64,000 bases of DNA from JAFNAG01 sp963824985. Its GTDB lineage: Bacteria; Acidobacteriota; UBA6911. Positions 28,038-37,372 of the stretch are shown one piece after another. Every line of letters starts with the position of its first letter. Position 1 is the stretch's first letter. Both the position numbers and the translations under genes were made by a program. The stretch covers positions 124,001-188,000 of the forward strand of contig CAWGRQ010000024.1 in the NCBI GenBank assembly GCA_963824985.1. The letters are read 5' to 3'. The notes under the pieces are model-generated. The model ran no database searches. It was given only the letters and a program-made list of their open reading frames with translations, and was not told the origin of the DNA.

Positions 28038-30707
28038 CTACTTTTTCGGTGCGGGCTCCGGATGAAATCTCAAAATGTTCTGCACGATTTCCTGGAGTTG
28101 GGATCGGTTTTCATTTTTGCTGCCGGCCGTCGCCGGTTTGAAGCGGTAGGTTTTGCTGCCTGCCTTGATTGCCAGCTTGTCCTTGTCCAGGGACCAGCTA
28201 AATTCCGAGTGCGCAACCACAAAGCCGTCCTTTTCTTTGTCGGATTCGAAGGAGAGAGTATCCCCGGAGATTTTCAGGATCCCCCTGCAGCTTCCCAAGA
28301 CATGGTCATGAATAACAGGATAACTGTAGACTGGCAGTTCCTCCTTCATAGGCTCCACCACAACGGGAGGTGAGCTCAATGAAACACTCTCTGCTGATGG
28401 CTTCTGCTTCATCCGGTCTGAAGCAGCCGGATTTTCTGTAAGAGGCTTCGGCAAGACCGGAAGCGGGCTTGATGGATCGCTGCTTGCCAACTGCTTCATA
28501 TTTGCCTGATCCGAGCCAGTCGGTTTTTTCCTCGGAGGCTTCGGCAGGGTTGCAGGCAAGCCTGATGGAGCGCTGCGTGCCAACTGCTCTTGATTTGCCT
28601 GGTCTGAGCCAGTCGTTTTTTCCCCCGGAGGCTTCGGCAAGGTTGCCAGCGAGCTTGAAGGAGGATCCTGTGCCAACGGCTGCTGACTTGTCTGGACGGC
28701 AGGCATCTCAGCGGTCATCTTCGTGGCAGGGACGGCGCCGGCTGTGTCGGCCGGGCCTTGGACGCCGGCCTGGGAAGTATAGCTGACCGGCGGCTCAGTA
28801 TATCGGTTGAGCTTGGCAAGCATGCCTCCCGCAACCAACAACACCAATGCTGTCAATGCAACAAGGAGGAGGCCTTTTCTTCGTGTAAACTTCCCCGGCT
28901 TCCTCTCCATTGGCGGCATTTCCGTCGGAAGACCGGCAGCACAGGGCAAGGAGGGCGCATCGGAAATTGGGCCGGTCACTGCTGCGCTTTCTCCGGCCTG
29001 GTCCTTCTCCCCTTTCGCCTCTTGTCCTGGGGGGAGGCCCTCCTTCAGCAGTGTTTCCGCACTCTCGGGATCGACCGGCTTGGAGAACAAAAAGCCCTGC
29101 CCATACTCGCAATTGAGGGACCGGATCAAGTCGAGCTGGCCGATATTCTCGATCCCTTCCGCAATCACCTGCAAGCTCAGTTGTTGCGCCAAACCACTAA
29201 TGGTACGGACAATTTCAAAAACATCCCGGCTGGTTTCCATGCCTTGCACAAACGATTGGTCGATTTTCAAATAGTCCACAGGAAACTGGCGCAGATAGGT
29301 CAGCGAAGAATATCCTGTGCCAAAATCATCGAGGCCGGTTTTCACCCCCAGGACGCGCAGTTCCATGAGCAGACTGCTGGCGGCTTCCGGATTTCCCATC
29401 AGAATGCCTTCTGTCAGCTCCAGCACCAGGCAATTCGGCGCAAGCTTGACTTCCCGCAAGACTTCACAAATGTTTTCGACCAGGGCGGGCCGAATGAATT
29501 GCAGACTGGAGAGGTTCACGGAAACCCAGAGGTTCTGCGGAATGCGCAGGTTCTCCTGCCAGGTCTTCAGCTGCCGGCAGGCTTCGCGCAAGATCCAACG
29601 GCCCAGGGGCAGGATCAACCCGGTTTTTTCGGCGACCGGAATAAACTCCTGCGGGGAGACCATGCCCCGAACCGGATGCCGCCACCGAACCAGAGCTTCG
29701 AAGCCGGCGATTTCGTTCGAGGCCAGCGACATGATCGGCTGATAGAAGAGCGAGAACTCCTGCCTGTCCAATGATTCCCGCAGGTCGACTTCCAGCTGGA
29801 GCCGGGTTTGCGACGATTCCAGAACCGCCGTGTCAAAGACCTCACAACGGGATTTCCCCAGTGACTTGGCCCGATGCAGGGCGGTATCGGCATCGCGCAG
29901 GACCTCCTCTGCGCGACAGTAGCCCGTGGCGCTCAGTGCGATGCCGCAGCTGGTCGAAAGGAAAACCTCCCGACCGTTGAGGTCAAAGGGAGCCGAGACC
30001 TCCTTGAGCAGGCGCTCAGCGACATTTTTCGCCTCGCCCACCGCATTCAGGCCATCGAGCAGGACGGTGAACACGTCCCCTCCGAGGCGAGCCACAACAT
30101 GATCACACCCGAGGCGGGCCACGGTATCTCCGGCGCGCAGGCAGGTCTCCAGGCGGCGGGCTGCCGCAACCAGCAGCTGGTCGCTGGCAGACGATCCCAG
30201 GCGCGCGATCAACGTCTCAGGCCGGTCGAGATCTAGCATGAGCAGAGCAAAAATATGGTCGCTGCGCCGCTTGGCGCGCGCGATGGAACGCGTCAGACGG
30301 TCCAAAAGCAGCAGACGGTTCGGGAGGCCCGTCAGGCCATCGACGACCTTTTCCGCGGTAATGTCTGAGTGCGCGCCTGTAACTCGTACCGCCTGCCCGT
30401 TTTCATTCCGTTCAATCAGGCCGCGGCAGGACATCCATCGGTATGTTCCGTCGTTGTGACGCAACCGGTGCTGATATTCAAACTGACGGGAGTTCCCTTC
30501 CAGTTCAGTGTCGATCCCGCGCCGCACCTGCTCCATATCATCAGGGTGAATCCTCTGGAACCATTCCTCCGGTTTTGTGCCGACCTCATGGCCCTCATAA
30601 CCCAGCATGGAGACCCATCGCGGCGAAAAGTGCATCCGGCCGGATGTCAGGTTCCAATCCCAAAGCCCGTCATTCTCACTGTTTGCGGCAAGGTCGTATC
30701 GATCCAC
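28038..30707 (-). CDS. PAS-GGDEF-EAL protein with TM, proline-rich repeats and extra C-terminal domain
   Basis: 889 residues. A PAS domain (about 5-115, WNLTSGRMHFSPRWVSMLGY) leads to a GGDEF domain (about 123-290) whose signature is degenerate, R-L-G-G-D-V-F, so cyclase activity is doubtful. The EAL domain (about 300-550) keeps EALVRW, LELTEG, DDFGTGYSSLTYL, KIDQSFV and EGIEN, so c-di-GMP phosphodiesterase activity is plausible. Then a TM (LLLVALTALVLLVAGGML), three tandem repeats of about 30 residues built on LPKPP...SDQAN, and a C-terminal domain of about 110 residues (GSCRGILKISGDTLSFES). The order puts the enzyme in the cytoplasm and the tail outside. The extra domain is unrecognised. 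Confidence 0.85.
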   Translation of the reverse strand: MDRYDLAANSENDGLWDWNLTSGRMHFSPRWVSMLGYEGHEVGTKPEEWFQRIHPDDMEQVRRGIDTELEGNSRQFEYQHRLRHNDGTYRWMSCRGLIERNENGQAVRVTGAHSDITAEKVVDGLTGLPNRLLLLDRLTRSIARAKRRSDHIFALLMLDLDRPETLIARLGSSASDQLLVAAARRLETCLRAGDTVARLGCDHVVARLGGDVFTVLLDGLNAVGEAKNVAERLLKEVSAPFDLNGREVFLSTSCGIALSATGYCRAEEVLRDADTALHRAKSLGKSRCEVFDTAVLESSQTRLQLEVDLRESLDRQEFSLFYQPIMSLASNEIAGFEALVRWRHPVRGMVSPQEFIPVAEKTGLILPLGRWILREACRQLKTWQENLRIPQNLWVSVNLSSLQFIRPALVENICEVLREVKLAPNCLVLELTEGILMGNPEAASSLLMELRVLGVKTGLDDFGTGYSSLTYLRQFPVDYLKIDQSFVQGMETSRDVFEIVRTISGLAQQLSLQVIAEGIENIGQLDLIRSLNCEYGQGFLFSKPVDPESAETLLKEGLPPGQEAKGEKDQAGESAAVTGPISDAPSLPCAAGLPTEMPPMERKPGKFTRRKGLLLVALTALVLLVAGGMLAKLNRYTEPPVSYTSQAGVQGPADTAGAVPATKMTAEMPAVQTSQQPLAQDPPSSSLATLPKPPGEKTTGSDQANQEQLARSAPSGLPATLPKPPRKKPTGSDQANMKQLASSDPSSPLPVLPKPLTENPAASDRMKQKPSAESVSLSSPPVVVEPMKEELPVYSYPVIHDHVLGSCRGILKISGDTLSFESDKEKDGFVVAHSEFSWSLDKDKLAIKAGSKTYRFKPATAGSKNENRSQLQEIVQNILRFHPEPAPKK

Positions 30708-31222
30708 GTCTGCGCAAAACCTCCCGGTTCAAATCACACCGCAGACTCAGTATGCCGGGTCAGAATCCCGCGGGAGAACCGGCCAGGCAACCTGCAACAA
30801 GCTCTGCAGAGACTCTCTTCTCTGCTTTTCGGCCAGAATGATGAGATGATTAGCATTAGATGGTCTCCGCGAAGCCGATCACCCCTGCCTATTTCCTATC
30901 GCCGGTCCAATTCGGGGCTTATTATCGCGGCCGCTGATGAATGCAGTTTGCACAGCCTTGCCTCTTTGCTTGGAATCCGCAGGGAGGAGAGTGATGAACT
31001 TCGGCGCCGCGTGAAATTGGCATTGGTGAATCCCCTCTCCATGGTCGCCATGATCATCACTTACAACAAGGCCGTGGAAGGGCAGTTGCCTAATCCCGAA
31101 TGGGAGGCAGAACGGTGCTTCCACCATCAACTGTTGGCGGCCCAACCGTAACATGCGTGCGTGGTATAGTTTGAGACTCAATTCCAGACGATCAGTTCTA
31201 CTCTCAAAAGGGTTCGGAAGCG
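30708..31222. other. Intergenic stretch upstream of the transposase
   Basis: 515 bases. A short plus-strand frame from about 30837 (ending ...FHHQLLAAQP at 31151) has a plausible length but no recognisable features; I do not call it a gene. No terminal inverted repeat of the neighbouring transposase could be found. Confidence 0.4.
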
Positions 31223-32290
31223 ATGAAGAGTCTCTGCTGTCCCAACAAGGGATGCACGCATGCGCGAATATCCGGGGTTGGAAACATCATCCGCCACGGC
31301 TTCTACAAGACTAACTGGGGAAAGCGCCGTCGATACCGTTGCCGGATTTGCGGGAAAACCTTCTGTTTGAACATGGGCACACCCTACTATCGACTCCAAC
31401 ACCGTCGCGCGACATTTGATGAGGTCGCCACGCTCAGCGTCGAAGGTCTGAATAAGTCCGCAATTGCTCGAGTAAAGGAAATCGGCTGGAATACTGTCGA
31501 TCGCTGGCTCGAAAAGGCCGCCGACTCCTGTCGTCGGTTCAATGATCGCAAAACAACGGGATTCACCCTTGCCGAGCTTCATGCAGACGAGATTCGCACA
31601 ATTGTCGGCGGCAAGGACCAGCCGATCTGGGTCTTCGCTGCGATCGAGGTCTGGTCTCGGCTTTGGCCTTCGACAGTTGTCGGGAGACGAAGTTATCGAA
31701 ACACGCTGGCCATCTTACGAAACGTATCCAGCCGAATGAATATCGAAAATGTCCCGCTGATCGCCACGGACGGATTCGATTTCTACGCAAAAGTAATCCG
31801 ACGCGTATTTGGACTGGCATGTCTCTATGGTCAGGTCATCAAGACGCGCAGGAACGATCGCATCATCAAGGTTGAGAGGAGAGCGGTGATCGGCGCCGCA
31901 TGGAGGTTGGAAGAGGCCTTGCGCAACTCCGAGGATTCTTCAAAACTGAACACGTCGTTCATTGAACGGCTGAATCTCACAATCCGACAGGGCTCAGCGT
32001 ATCTTCGCCGGTGGACGATCTGTCACGCGCGATGGAAGCAGCATCTCGAGGATCATCTCGAATTGCTTCGCTGCCACTACAACTTCGTCAGACCTCACAG
32101 GGCGCTGAGATTCGGACGCGAGGTCAGGACGCCGGCAATGCAGGCGGGATTGACCTCCAGGCGGCTGACGTTCAGGGAGATCTTCTCCTCGACGATGCAT
32201 TTTTTGGTGCTGCAAAATGTCACGGTCGTTTTCCTCGACTCCGCCTTGTTGGTCAACGTTGAGGATTTGCACCTTTCAATGGCAGCGTAG
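31223..32290 (+). CDS. IS1-like transposase with zinc-finger N-terminus and DDE core
   Basis: 355 residues, intact. N-terminal Cys pairs (CCPNKGCTH, YRCRICGKTFC) form an InsA-like zinc finger; a helix-turn-helix follows (VEGLNKSAIARVKEIGWNTV); the DDE-type core reads LHADEIRT (Asp), LIATDGFDFY (Asp) and NTSFIERLNLTIRQGSAYLR (Glu), and the end HYNFVRPHRAL is typical of integrase-like transposases. No matching inverted repeats or target duplication could be identified at either side, so the element borders stay open. It begins an accessory patch (TA pair, MITE, remnants). Confidence 0.85.
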   Translation: MKSLCCPNKGCTHARISGVGNIIRHGFYKTNWGKRRRYRCRICGKTFCLNMGTPYYRLQHRRATFDEVATLSVEGLNKSAIARVKEIGWNTVDRWLEKAADSCRRFNDRKTTGFTLAELHADEIRTIVGGKDQPIWVFAAIEVWSRLWPSTVVGRRSYRNTLAILRNVSSRMNIENVPLIATDGFDFYAKVIRRVFGLACLYGQVIKTRRNDRIIKVERRAVIGAAWRLEEALRNSEDSSKLNTSFIERLNLTIRQGSAYLRRWTICHARWKQHLEDHLELLRCHYNFVRPHRALRFGREVRTPAMQAGLTSRRLTFREIFSSTMHFLVLQNVTVVFLDSALLVNVEDLHLSMAA

Positions 32291-32349
32291 CAACACTGGA
32301 TTGCGGAAGCACCATACGGAAGACCTTCACTCTTGTCACTGCATTCAAA

Positions 32350-32631
32350 ATGGTGCAATATGCATGCATGGCACGTGATGCAACTATAACCCTGCGCCTT
32401 CCAGCGCCTCTCAAACGCCGGCTGGAAGCTCGCGCTCAAAGGATGCGCCGCTCCGTTTCCTCTCAGGTGGTCCATGACCTCGAATCCCTGTTGAAGGAAA
32501 TCCCTCCGGAGGGCGCTCCAGGCAAGTTCCTCGGACTTTTTCATGGAAGCCGAATTCCGTCGGATGCCGAAATCACTGAAGTGCGATCCTTGCTATGGGG
32601 TTCCCTGGGCTCAAAGGAGTCGGCAGATTGA
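32350..32631 (+). CDS. Ribbon-helix-helix antitoxin (FitA/VapB-like)
   Basis: 93 residues (87 if the ATG at 32368 is used). The N-terminal half is a ribbon-helix-helix DNA-binding domain: ATITLRLPAPLKRRLEARAQ then MRRSVSSQVVHDLESLL. The C-terminal half (PSDAEITEVRSLLWG) would wrap the toxin. Its stop overlaps the toxin start (TTGA at 32628-32631). The pair probably represses its own promoter, as related systems do. Confidence 0.8.
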   Translation: MVQYACMARDATITLRLPAPLKRRLEARAQRMRRSVSSQVVHDLESLLKEIPPEGAPGKFLGLFHGSRIPSDAEITEVRSLLWGSLGSKESAD

Positions 32632-33023
32632 CCGAGTACCTGTTGGACACTCACGCATGTGTTTATGCGTTGGCGTTGCCTGGCAAATTGGGAACCGCGG
32701 CACGGCGTGCATTAAAGGCGGTTGAGGCGGGCCGCGCTATCGCCTGGATACCGGCTGCCGTGGCAGCCGAGATCGCCCTTCTCCGCGAACGGAACCGGAT
32801 CGGCGTTGGGGTGCCGCAACTCCGGACGGCGATGGAGCAAACACCGGGCCTTCAGTTCCTGACCCTGGATTTGCGCCAAGTCGAAGAATTCGCCTCACTG
32901 ACGGCGATCAAGGATCCCTTTGATCGGTTGATTCTCAGCGCCTGCCGGGTGACCGGCGCCCAACTGATCAGCCGTGATATGAACATGATTGCTTCGAAAT
33001 TCGTGCGCTCGGTTTGGGACTGA
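32628..33023 (+). CDS. PIN-domain toxin (VapC-like)
   Basis: 131 residues from a TTG that overlaps the antitoxin stop; the frame is open further up, but this start gives the normal VapC beginning, TEYLLDTHACVYAL, with the first acidic residue of the PIN site. AAVAAEIALL supplies the conserved Glu, and IKDPFDRLILSACRVTGAQLISRD supplies the Asp pair and the typical ending. Predicted to be an RNase restrained by the antitoxin. Confidence 0.85.
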   Translation: MTEYLLDTHACVYALALPGKLGTAARRALKAVEAGRAIAWIPAAVAAEIALLRERNRIGVGVPQLRTAMEQTPGLQFLTLDLRQVEEFASLTAIKDPFDRLILSACRVTGAQLISRDMNMIASKFVRSVWD

Positions 33024-33330
33024 CTGGATCCCAACCTGCCTTTTCGCGCTGCCCTGCTCCGCCGGAGCCTTCATTCCTGCTTCTGATAGAAGGGCCATAT
33101 GTCAACTTCAGGGATTTTGCCGCATTTCCCTTGCCGGTTACGCCCGACAAGCTCAGTTTGTCGCGACCCAGGCGACGGGAGACTCGAAGGGCAACCAGTC
33201 CGGCCGGGTCAGTTCCACAAGCGGCCCCCGGCGCATCCAGGTTCAGCTTCGATATTCCTTCTAAGATCCCGGCACCCCATCCTTAAAAACCGTAACCGAC
33301 ACCTGGAATGTACCCCTGCCACTGGCTTAG

Positions 33331-33582
33331 TACTCGTGGGCATAATTACGGTAACGTATGCGCCGAGCGCGGCGGCCCTGGATGCGCGAAGCGACGACGA
33401 AGGCGATGCCGGTCATCGTCGAGGAGGAGCGACAAAGCAGACAGGGCCGCCCCGCCGGCGCCCGAAGGGCGGGTGGGCATGAGCACCGTATCCGTTACGA
33501 TGACGCTCAAGAAGGTCCTTTCTCTTTAAAGAGATCCCTTGGAGCCCACCGGCAGACGTTAGCGTAATTATGACCACGAGTA
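33331..33582. mobile_element. MITE-like element, 252 bp, with 30-bp inverted ends and CTTAG duplication
   Basis: Left end (33331) starts TACTCGTGGGCATAATTACG; the right end read inwards from 33582 starts TACTCGTGGTCATAATTACG. The match continues into GTAACGT/CTAACGT, about 27 of 30 bases identical. The pentamer CTTAG stands directly outside both ends (33326-33330 and 33583-33587), as expected for a target duplication. The interior has no credible gene but contains a GGCGATG...ATCGTCGAGGAG stretch (33402-33428) similar to the one in the palindrome at 52 kb. The right end lies 12 bases before the methyltransferase start. No transposase with these ends is in the window. Confidence 0.85.
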
Positions 33583-33598
33583 CTTAGTATCTCCTGGC

Positions 33599-34312
33599 AT
33601 GGAGGCGAACCCGATGGCCGAAGATAAGACGAGCGGGATCGATGAGAAAAGTGCCGCCAGAAAAGCGCTTGCCGCGCTCATCGGCAGTTGGATCCTGTTG
33701 CCCGCGTTTTTCCTTGCCACCGGGCGTTCGCTCGACTGGTGGGGAGCCTGGGCATGGTGCGCCGTCGTGCTTGTGCCCATGACGATCTTCGGGTGTTGGA
33801 TGGTCAGGAAGGATCCTGACTTCATCATCCGCCGCATGAAGATGCGTGAGAATCAGAAGACGCAGCGGCGCAGTCGCTGCCATCGGCTTTCCGTTCTATC
33901 TGGTCGCGATCGCTCTTCCGGGTCTCGACCATCGATTCGGCTGGTCCGACATCCCCTCGGCCGCGGTGATCGCCGCCCTGGCGCTCTCGCTTGCGGGGTT
34001 TCTCCTGATTCTCAGGGTTTTCAGGAGAACCGCTGGGCCGGCCGGACGATTGAAATCTGGGAGGGTCAGCAAGTTGTCTCTACCGGGCCCTACGCGGTCG
34101 TGCGACACCCGATGTATACCGGCGCCCTCGTCCTGTGGCTTGCGACCCCCATGGCCCTCGGTTCATGGTGGGCCCTCCTGCCGGCTCTCGTTTCCATTCC
34201 CCTCATAGCTCTTAGGATCCAAAATGAGGAGGAAGTGCTGAATCGGGAACTGAAGAGCTACGAGGATTACCGTCGGAAAGTGCGATACAGGCTCCTCCCC
34301 CTGGTTTGGTGA
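33599..34312 (+). CDS. Isoprenylcysteine carboxyl methyltransferase-like membrane protein, two compensating frameshifts
   Basis: The N-terminal part (33599-33868) has a TM pair (LIGSWILLPAFFLATGRSLD, WCAVVLVPMTIFGCWM). The middle continues in another frame (IGFPFYLVAIALPGLDHRFG to GFLLILRVF, about 33870-34030), and the last part returns to the first frame: NRWAGRTIEIWEGQQVVSTG, then PYAVVRHPMYTGALVLW and the end ELKSYEDYRRKVRYRLLPLVW, the ICMT/PEMT signature region. About 237 residues. With both shifts corrected the protein is complete, which argues for sequence errors. The MITE just upstream may affect its promoter. Substrate unknown. Confidence 0.75.
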   Translation: MEANPMAEDKTSGIDEKSAARKALAALIGSWILLPAFFLATGRSLDWWGAWAWCAVVLVPMTIFGCWMVRKDPDFIIRRMKMRENQKTQRRSRCHRLSVLSGRDRSSGSRPSIRLVRHPLGRGDRRPGALACGVSPDSQGFQENRWAGRTIEIWEGQQVVSTGPYAVVRHPMYTGALVLWLATPMALGSWWALLPALVSIPLIALRIQNEEEVLNRELKSYEDYRRKVRYRLLPLVW

Positions 34313-34475
34313 GTCCTACCACCCGGTCCCCACATTCGAATAATCGGGGATTTGCGCCCCAGTCGCCGGCTTTATCGTCTTATCTTCCTGGGATCTCGAC
34401 AGATAACCTGTTGGCTGCCCCTTTGCGGCGTCAGGTTGGGCATCTATTTCTGGATTAGCAGGGTGGGGAATGACG

Positions 34476-34685
34476 GGTGTCCATGAATCTCATCAGGTGG
34501 TAATCAGGGCCGACGGCAGGATCGACCCCGATCTTGGTGTCAGAATTCTGAGCGGTCTCGGTTATGGCCTGGATGAATCGGCGCTGAGGACGGTGACCAG
34601 GGAGTGGCGCTTCCAGCCCGGCATGCTGAACGACACCCCGGTGGACGTGCACGCTAACGTGGAAATCTCTTTCCGGCTGAAATAG
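34476..34685 (+). pseudogene. TonB C-terminal domain remnant
   Basis: About 70 residues, VVIRADGRIDPDLGVRILSG then LGYGLDESALRTVTREWRFQPGM (positions 34497-34630) and VEISFRLK before a TAG at 34683. This is a typical TonB C-terminal domain, the part that contacts outer-membrane receptors. Nothing upstream supplies the TM anchor or periplasmic spacer, so it is most likely a remnant. Confidence 0.65.
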
Positions 34686-34950
34686 ACGGCGAGAGGTCGC
34701 GGTGCGGGCCCACCGGTGCATAGGCACCTGGTGAAAGTGTCCCATTTGTTACAGCCTTCCATAGGAGGCAACGGAAACGAGATACATCCGATTCAAAGAA
34801 CTTCGATAGTCGATTCCCCTCGGCAGCAGAACCATCTGGCGCATGATGTGCGAAGGGCGATTTCCGCAGAGCCGGCGCATTGGCAAAACGGCAATTCCCT
34901 GGCTCGAAAGCGAGGTCGATCGCTGAACCGGCGTTCCCACCGGTTACCGG

Positions 34951-36099
34951 TTACGATACCGTAACCAGCGTTGCGAGGCCGTCAAAACCACAGTATGTAA
35001 TACGCAGGCCCTGAAGCTCGCGGACGTAAGACGTTTTTATCAGAGGGCTGACTACATAATTTGCTCCCGACGGGTAGATCGCCCGGAATGCGTTCAGCGA
35101 TGAAATGTCCAGACGGTCCGGATTGATCTTACATTCCACCGCATCTACCCTATTCCCGGGCCGCCGTATCACAAAGTCCACTTCACGACCCGACTTGTCG
35201 CGCCAGAAGTACAATCTGCCGGGATCGAGTTCTGCATGCAGGTAATCGAAGACCAGGTGCTCCCAGAGGATTCCCCGATCGTCTTCACGTATGGAATCCC
35301 ATCCGCGGGCAAACGTAATGAATCCCGTGTCGAAGGCATAGCACTTCGGCCTGCGGATGATCTCACGCCGGCCTCCCCCGTGGAACGGCGGCAGGCGGAA
35401 AACCGCGTGGGCAATGCCCAGGGCCTCGATATGAGACATCACCGTCGGCCGGCTAAGGCCGCTCAGTTGAGCCAGGTTCGAATAATCCAGGAGGGAACCG
35501 CTCTGGCGCATGAGGAGCTGCAGGAGCTTCAGGAATCCGCTGCGGTCACGAATGCCGAATAGTTCCTGTACGTCACGCGCATAGAAGCTGTCGATCCACT
35601 CGGCGAAAAATTCCGGATCCTTACCGACGGAGAGCAGAGGCTCAGGCAGTCCTCCATGAAGCAGGCGCCGATCGAGATCGCGGATGTTGAAGTCGCCGAC
35701 GCACTCGCTCCACAGAACGGGCTTGAGATAGACGGAATGCTTGCGCCCGGTCAGACTGTCGCGGAATTTCCTTGTTGCCGCCAGCGTGGATGAACCGGTA
35801 GCGAGAATGCGCAGATCGGGATGTTCGTCTGCAGCGATCTTGAGAAGCCGGCTTGGATCTTCGAGGCGATGGACTTCGTCAAAAACGAGGATGGATCCTT
35901 TATCGAGCGCGGCGTAGAACAGCTCAGGCTCTGCCAGTTGCCTGTGGACGGACGGCAGGTCGCAGTTTAGGTACAATGCTCCGGGGAACATGTGGGAAAC
36001 AGTGGTTTTGCCCGATCTGCGGACGCCGGACAGCCAGACGATGGAACGTCGTTTCCAACCGAGCTCTATCCGCCGTATCCAATGAGGTCGATTGATCAT
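34951..36099 (-). CDS. AAA ATPase with DUF4143 (putative archaeal-type ATPase family)
   Basis: 382 residues, intact. Walker A SGVRRSGKTT near residue 25, Walker B SILVFDEVHRLED near 70, then the sensor region ILATGSST; after about residue 200 a winged-helix (LAQLSGLSRPTVMSHIEALG) and a C-terminal DUF4143 part with a restriction-endonuclease-like motif (EVDFVIRR ... AVECK). These proteins are abundant in genomes with many mobile genes; their job is unsettled. A perfect palindrome AACTATAGTT (36100-36109) sits directly before the ATG, and AACTATAA recurs at 36187, possible operator sites. Confidence 0.85.
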   Translation of the reverse strand: MINRPHWIRRIELGWKRRSIVWLSGVRRSGKTTVSHMFPGALYLNCDLPSVHRQLAEPELFYAALDKGSILVFDEVHRLEDPSRLLKIAADEHPDLRILATGSSTLAATRKFRDSLTGRKHSVYLKPVLWSECVGDFNIRDLDRRLLHGGLPEPLLSVGKDPEFFAEWIDSFYARDVQELFGIRDRSGFLKLLQLLMRQSGSLLDYSNLAQLSGLSRPTVMSHIEALGIAHAVFRLPPFHGGGRREIIRRPKCYAFDTGFITFARGWDSIREDDRGILWEHLVFDYLHAELDPGRLYFWRDKSGREVDFVIRRPGNRVDAVECKINPDRLDISSLNAFRAIYPSGANYVVSPLIKTSYVRELQGLRITYCGFDGLATLVTVS

Positions 36100-36304
36100 A
36101 ACTATAGTTTACATTTATCCGTCTAGTTGTCAACTTAACTTTCGGCAACGTTCCGCTGCCGCCGAAGCGCAAAAATACTCGTCCAAACTATAAGTGGTTA
36201 TAACGGTAGTAGTTGGCTGCAGTGGCCAAAAGGCGGCTTCTGCCCTACTTGACGGACCAGATCGATGTATGTCGCCGGATGGCCGTATATTAACGCAGGC
36301 CTGT

Positions 36305-37052
36305 TTATGGCAACAGGAGAGCCGCGATGCGCGCGGCATCGGCGACCGAGCGGCGCGAATGTGCGCTTGCAGGAGAGCCGTTCCCCCACAGATCCAGCCA
36401 GCCGGTTTGCCGATTCCCGGTTACAAGAGCCAGGCGCGCCCCTTCCGCCGGAAACGGCACATTCTGGTCGTTCTCGCCGCCGCGCACAAGCAGGGTTTGG
36501 GGCGCAAGAATCTCATCGGGCACGCGCGTTGCGGCTGCTTGCGCATTCTTGGTGGCGGCCAGGATATGACCTTGCTCATCACGGATGACCGCAACTGCGA
36601 TGGGACCGGCGGCGCACATCGCGTCGAGAATCTTCCCCAGCCTGGAATGGAGAGGTTCGCCGCTTCCGCAGTCCCTCGACGGCGGTATTGAGCAGATCGA
36701 GTTGCCTCATGGCTGATTTCAGCGAAGCGGTCCTTCGTCCTCGTTGCGACCCGAGCGCCGCGGCTATGAGTCCGCACACGCCCAGCCCGAGGAACGCCAC
36801 AATGTCGTGTTTGTCCACGATTGTGAGCCGAAGATAGGGCCTGGTGAGGAAGAAATCCAGGCTGAGCGCGGAACAGAGTGCCGTGGCCACGGCCGCCCGC
36901 CGGCCGCCGTATTCGGCCACCACGATCGTCAATGCCATAAAAGCGAAACTGAGGTTCGAGGCGGAGGTGAGGTCGCGAAGCGGCACCAGTGCAAATCCCA
37001 GCACAATCGCCGCCGCGGATCCTACGACACAAAAACATGATGCTGTCTTCAT
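36305..37052 (-). CDS. DUF4118 (KdpD-like four-TM) protein without kinase domain, one frameshift
   Basis: Start at ATG 37052 (MKTASCFCVVGSAAAIVLGF). The four-TM DUF4118 sensor of KdpD follows (LSFAFMALTIVVAEYGGRRA, LCSALSLDFFLTRPYLRLTI, GLGVCGLIAAALG), then a helix linker. Near 36665 the frame shifts and continues GEPLHSRLGKILDAMCAAGP to a stop at 36305, giving a small GAF-like part. About 250 residues; no HisKA or ATPase follows. It lies divergent to the histidine kinase gene. The protein may sense alongside the kinase. Confidence 0.7.
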
Positions 37053-37372
37053 TGTCGTCTTGCATTTCGCCGCCTTTGCCGGACGATGCCGATAGGTGAA
37101 GATCGGACGTCTATTTCGAGTGCGATTCAGCGCGCGCCGCCTACGTTCGCGAGACTGCGGTCCTGATCCGGCAGACGCCACCCACGCCGAGTCGTCGCGC
37201 TGAAAACGCGAACAATATTTTTCACACCTTGCCACGGGCGGATTATACACCCCGGGAAACCTCTGGGGTGCATCCGGTTTGTGGCACATCGGAATCGGGC
37301 CGGAAAGGCAATGCCGAATACCATGTCGACGGCCGGGTGACTTCGGATTAGAATGTTCCGCGGAGGGAAATC
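37053..37372. other. Divergent intergenic region between the two DUF4118 genes
   Basis: 320 bases without a supported gene. It must hold the divergent promoters; a strong ribosome site, CGGAGGG, ends it at 37361-37367 in front of the kinase TTG start. Confidence 0.5.

Noticed and set aside
30837..31151. Short plus-strand frame before the transposase
   Set aside because: No ribosome site, no recognisable motif and no homologous pattern; left as intergenic.
31150..32400. Complete insertion sequence with defined ends around the transposase
   Set aside because: I could not find inverted ends or a target duplication on both sides; only the gene is reported.
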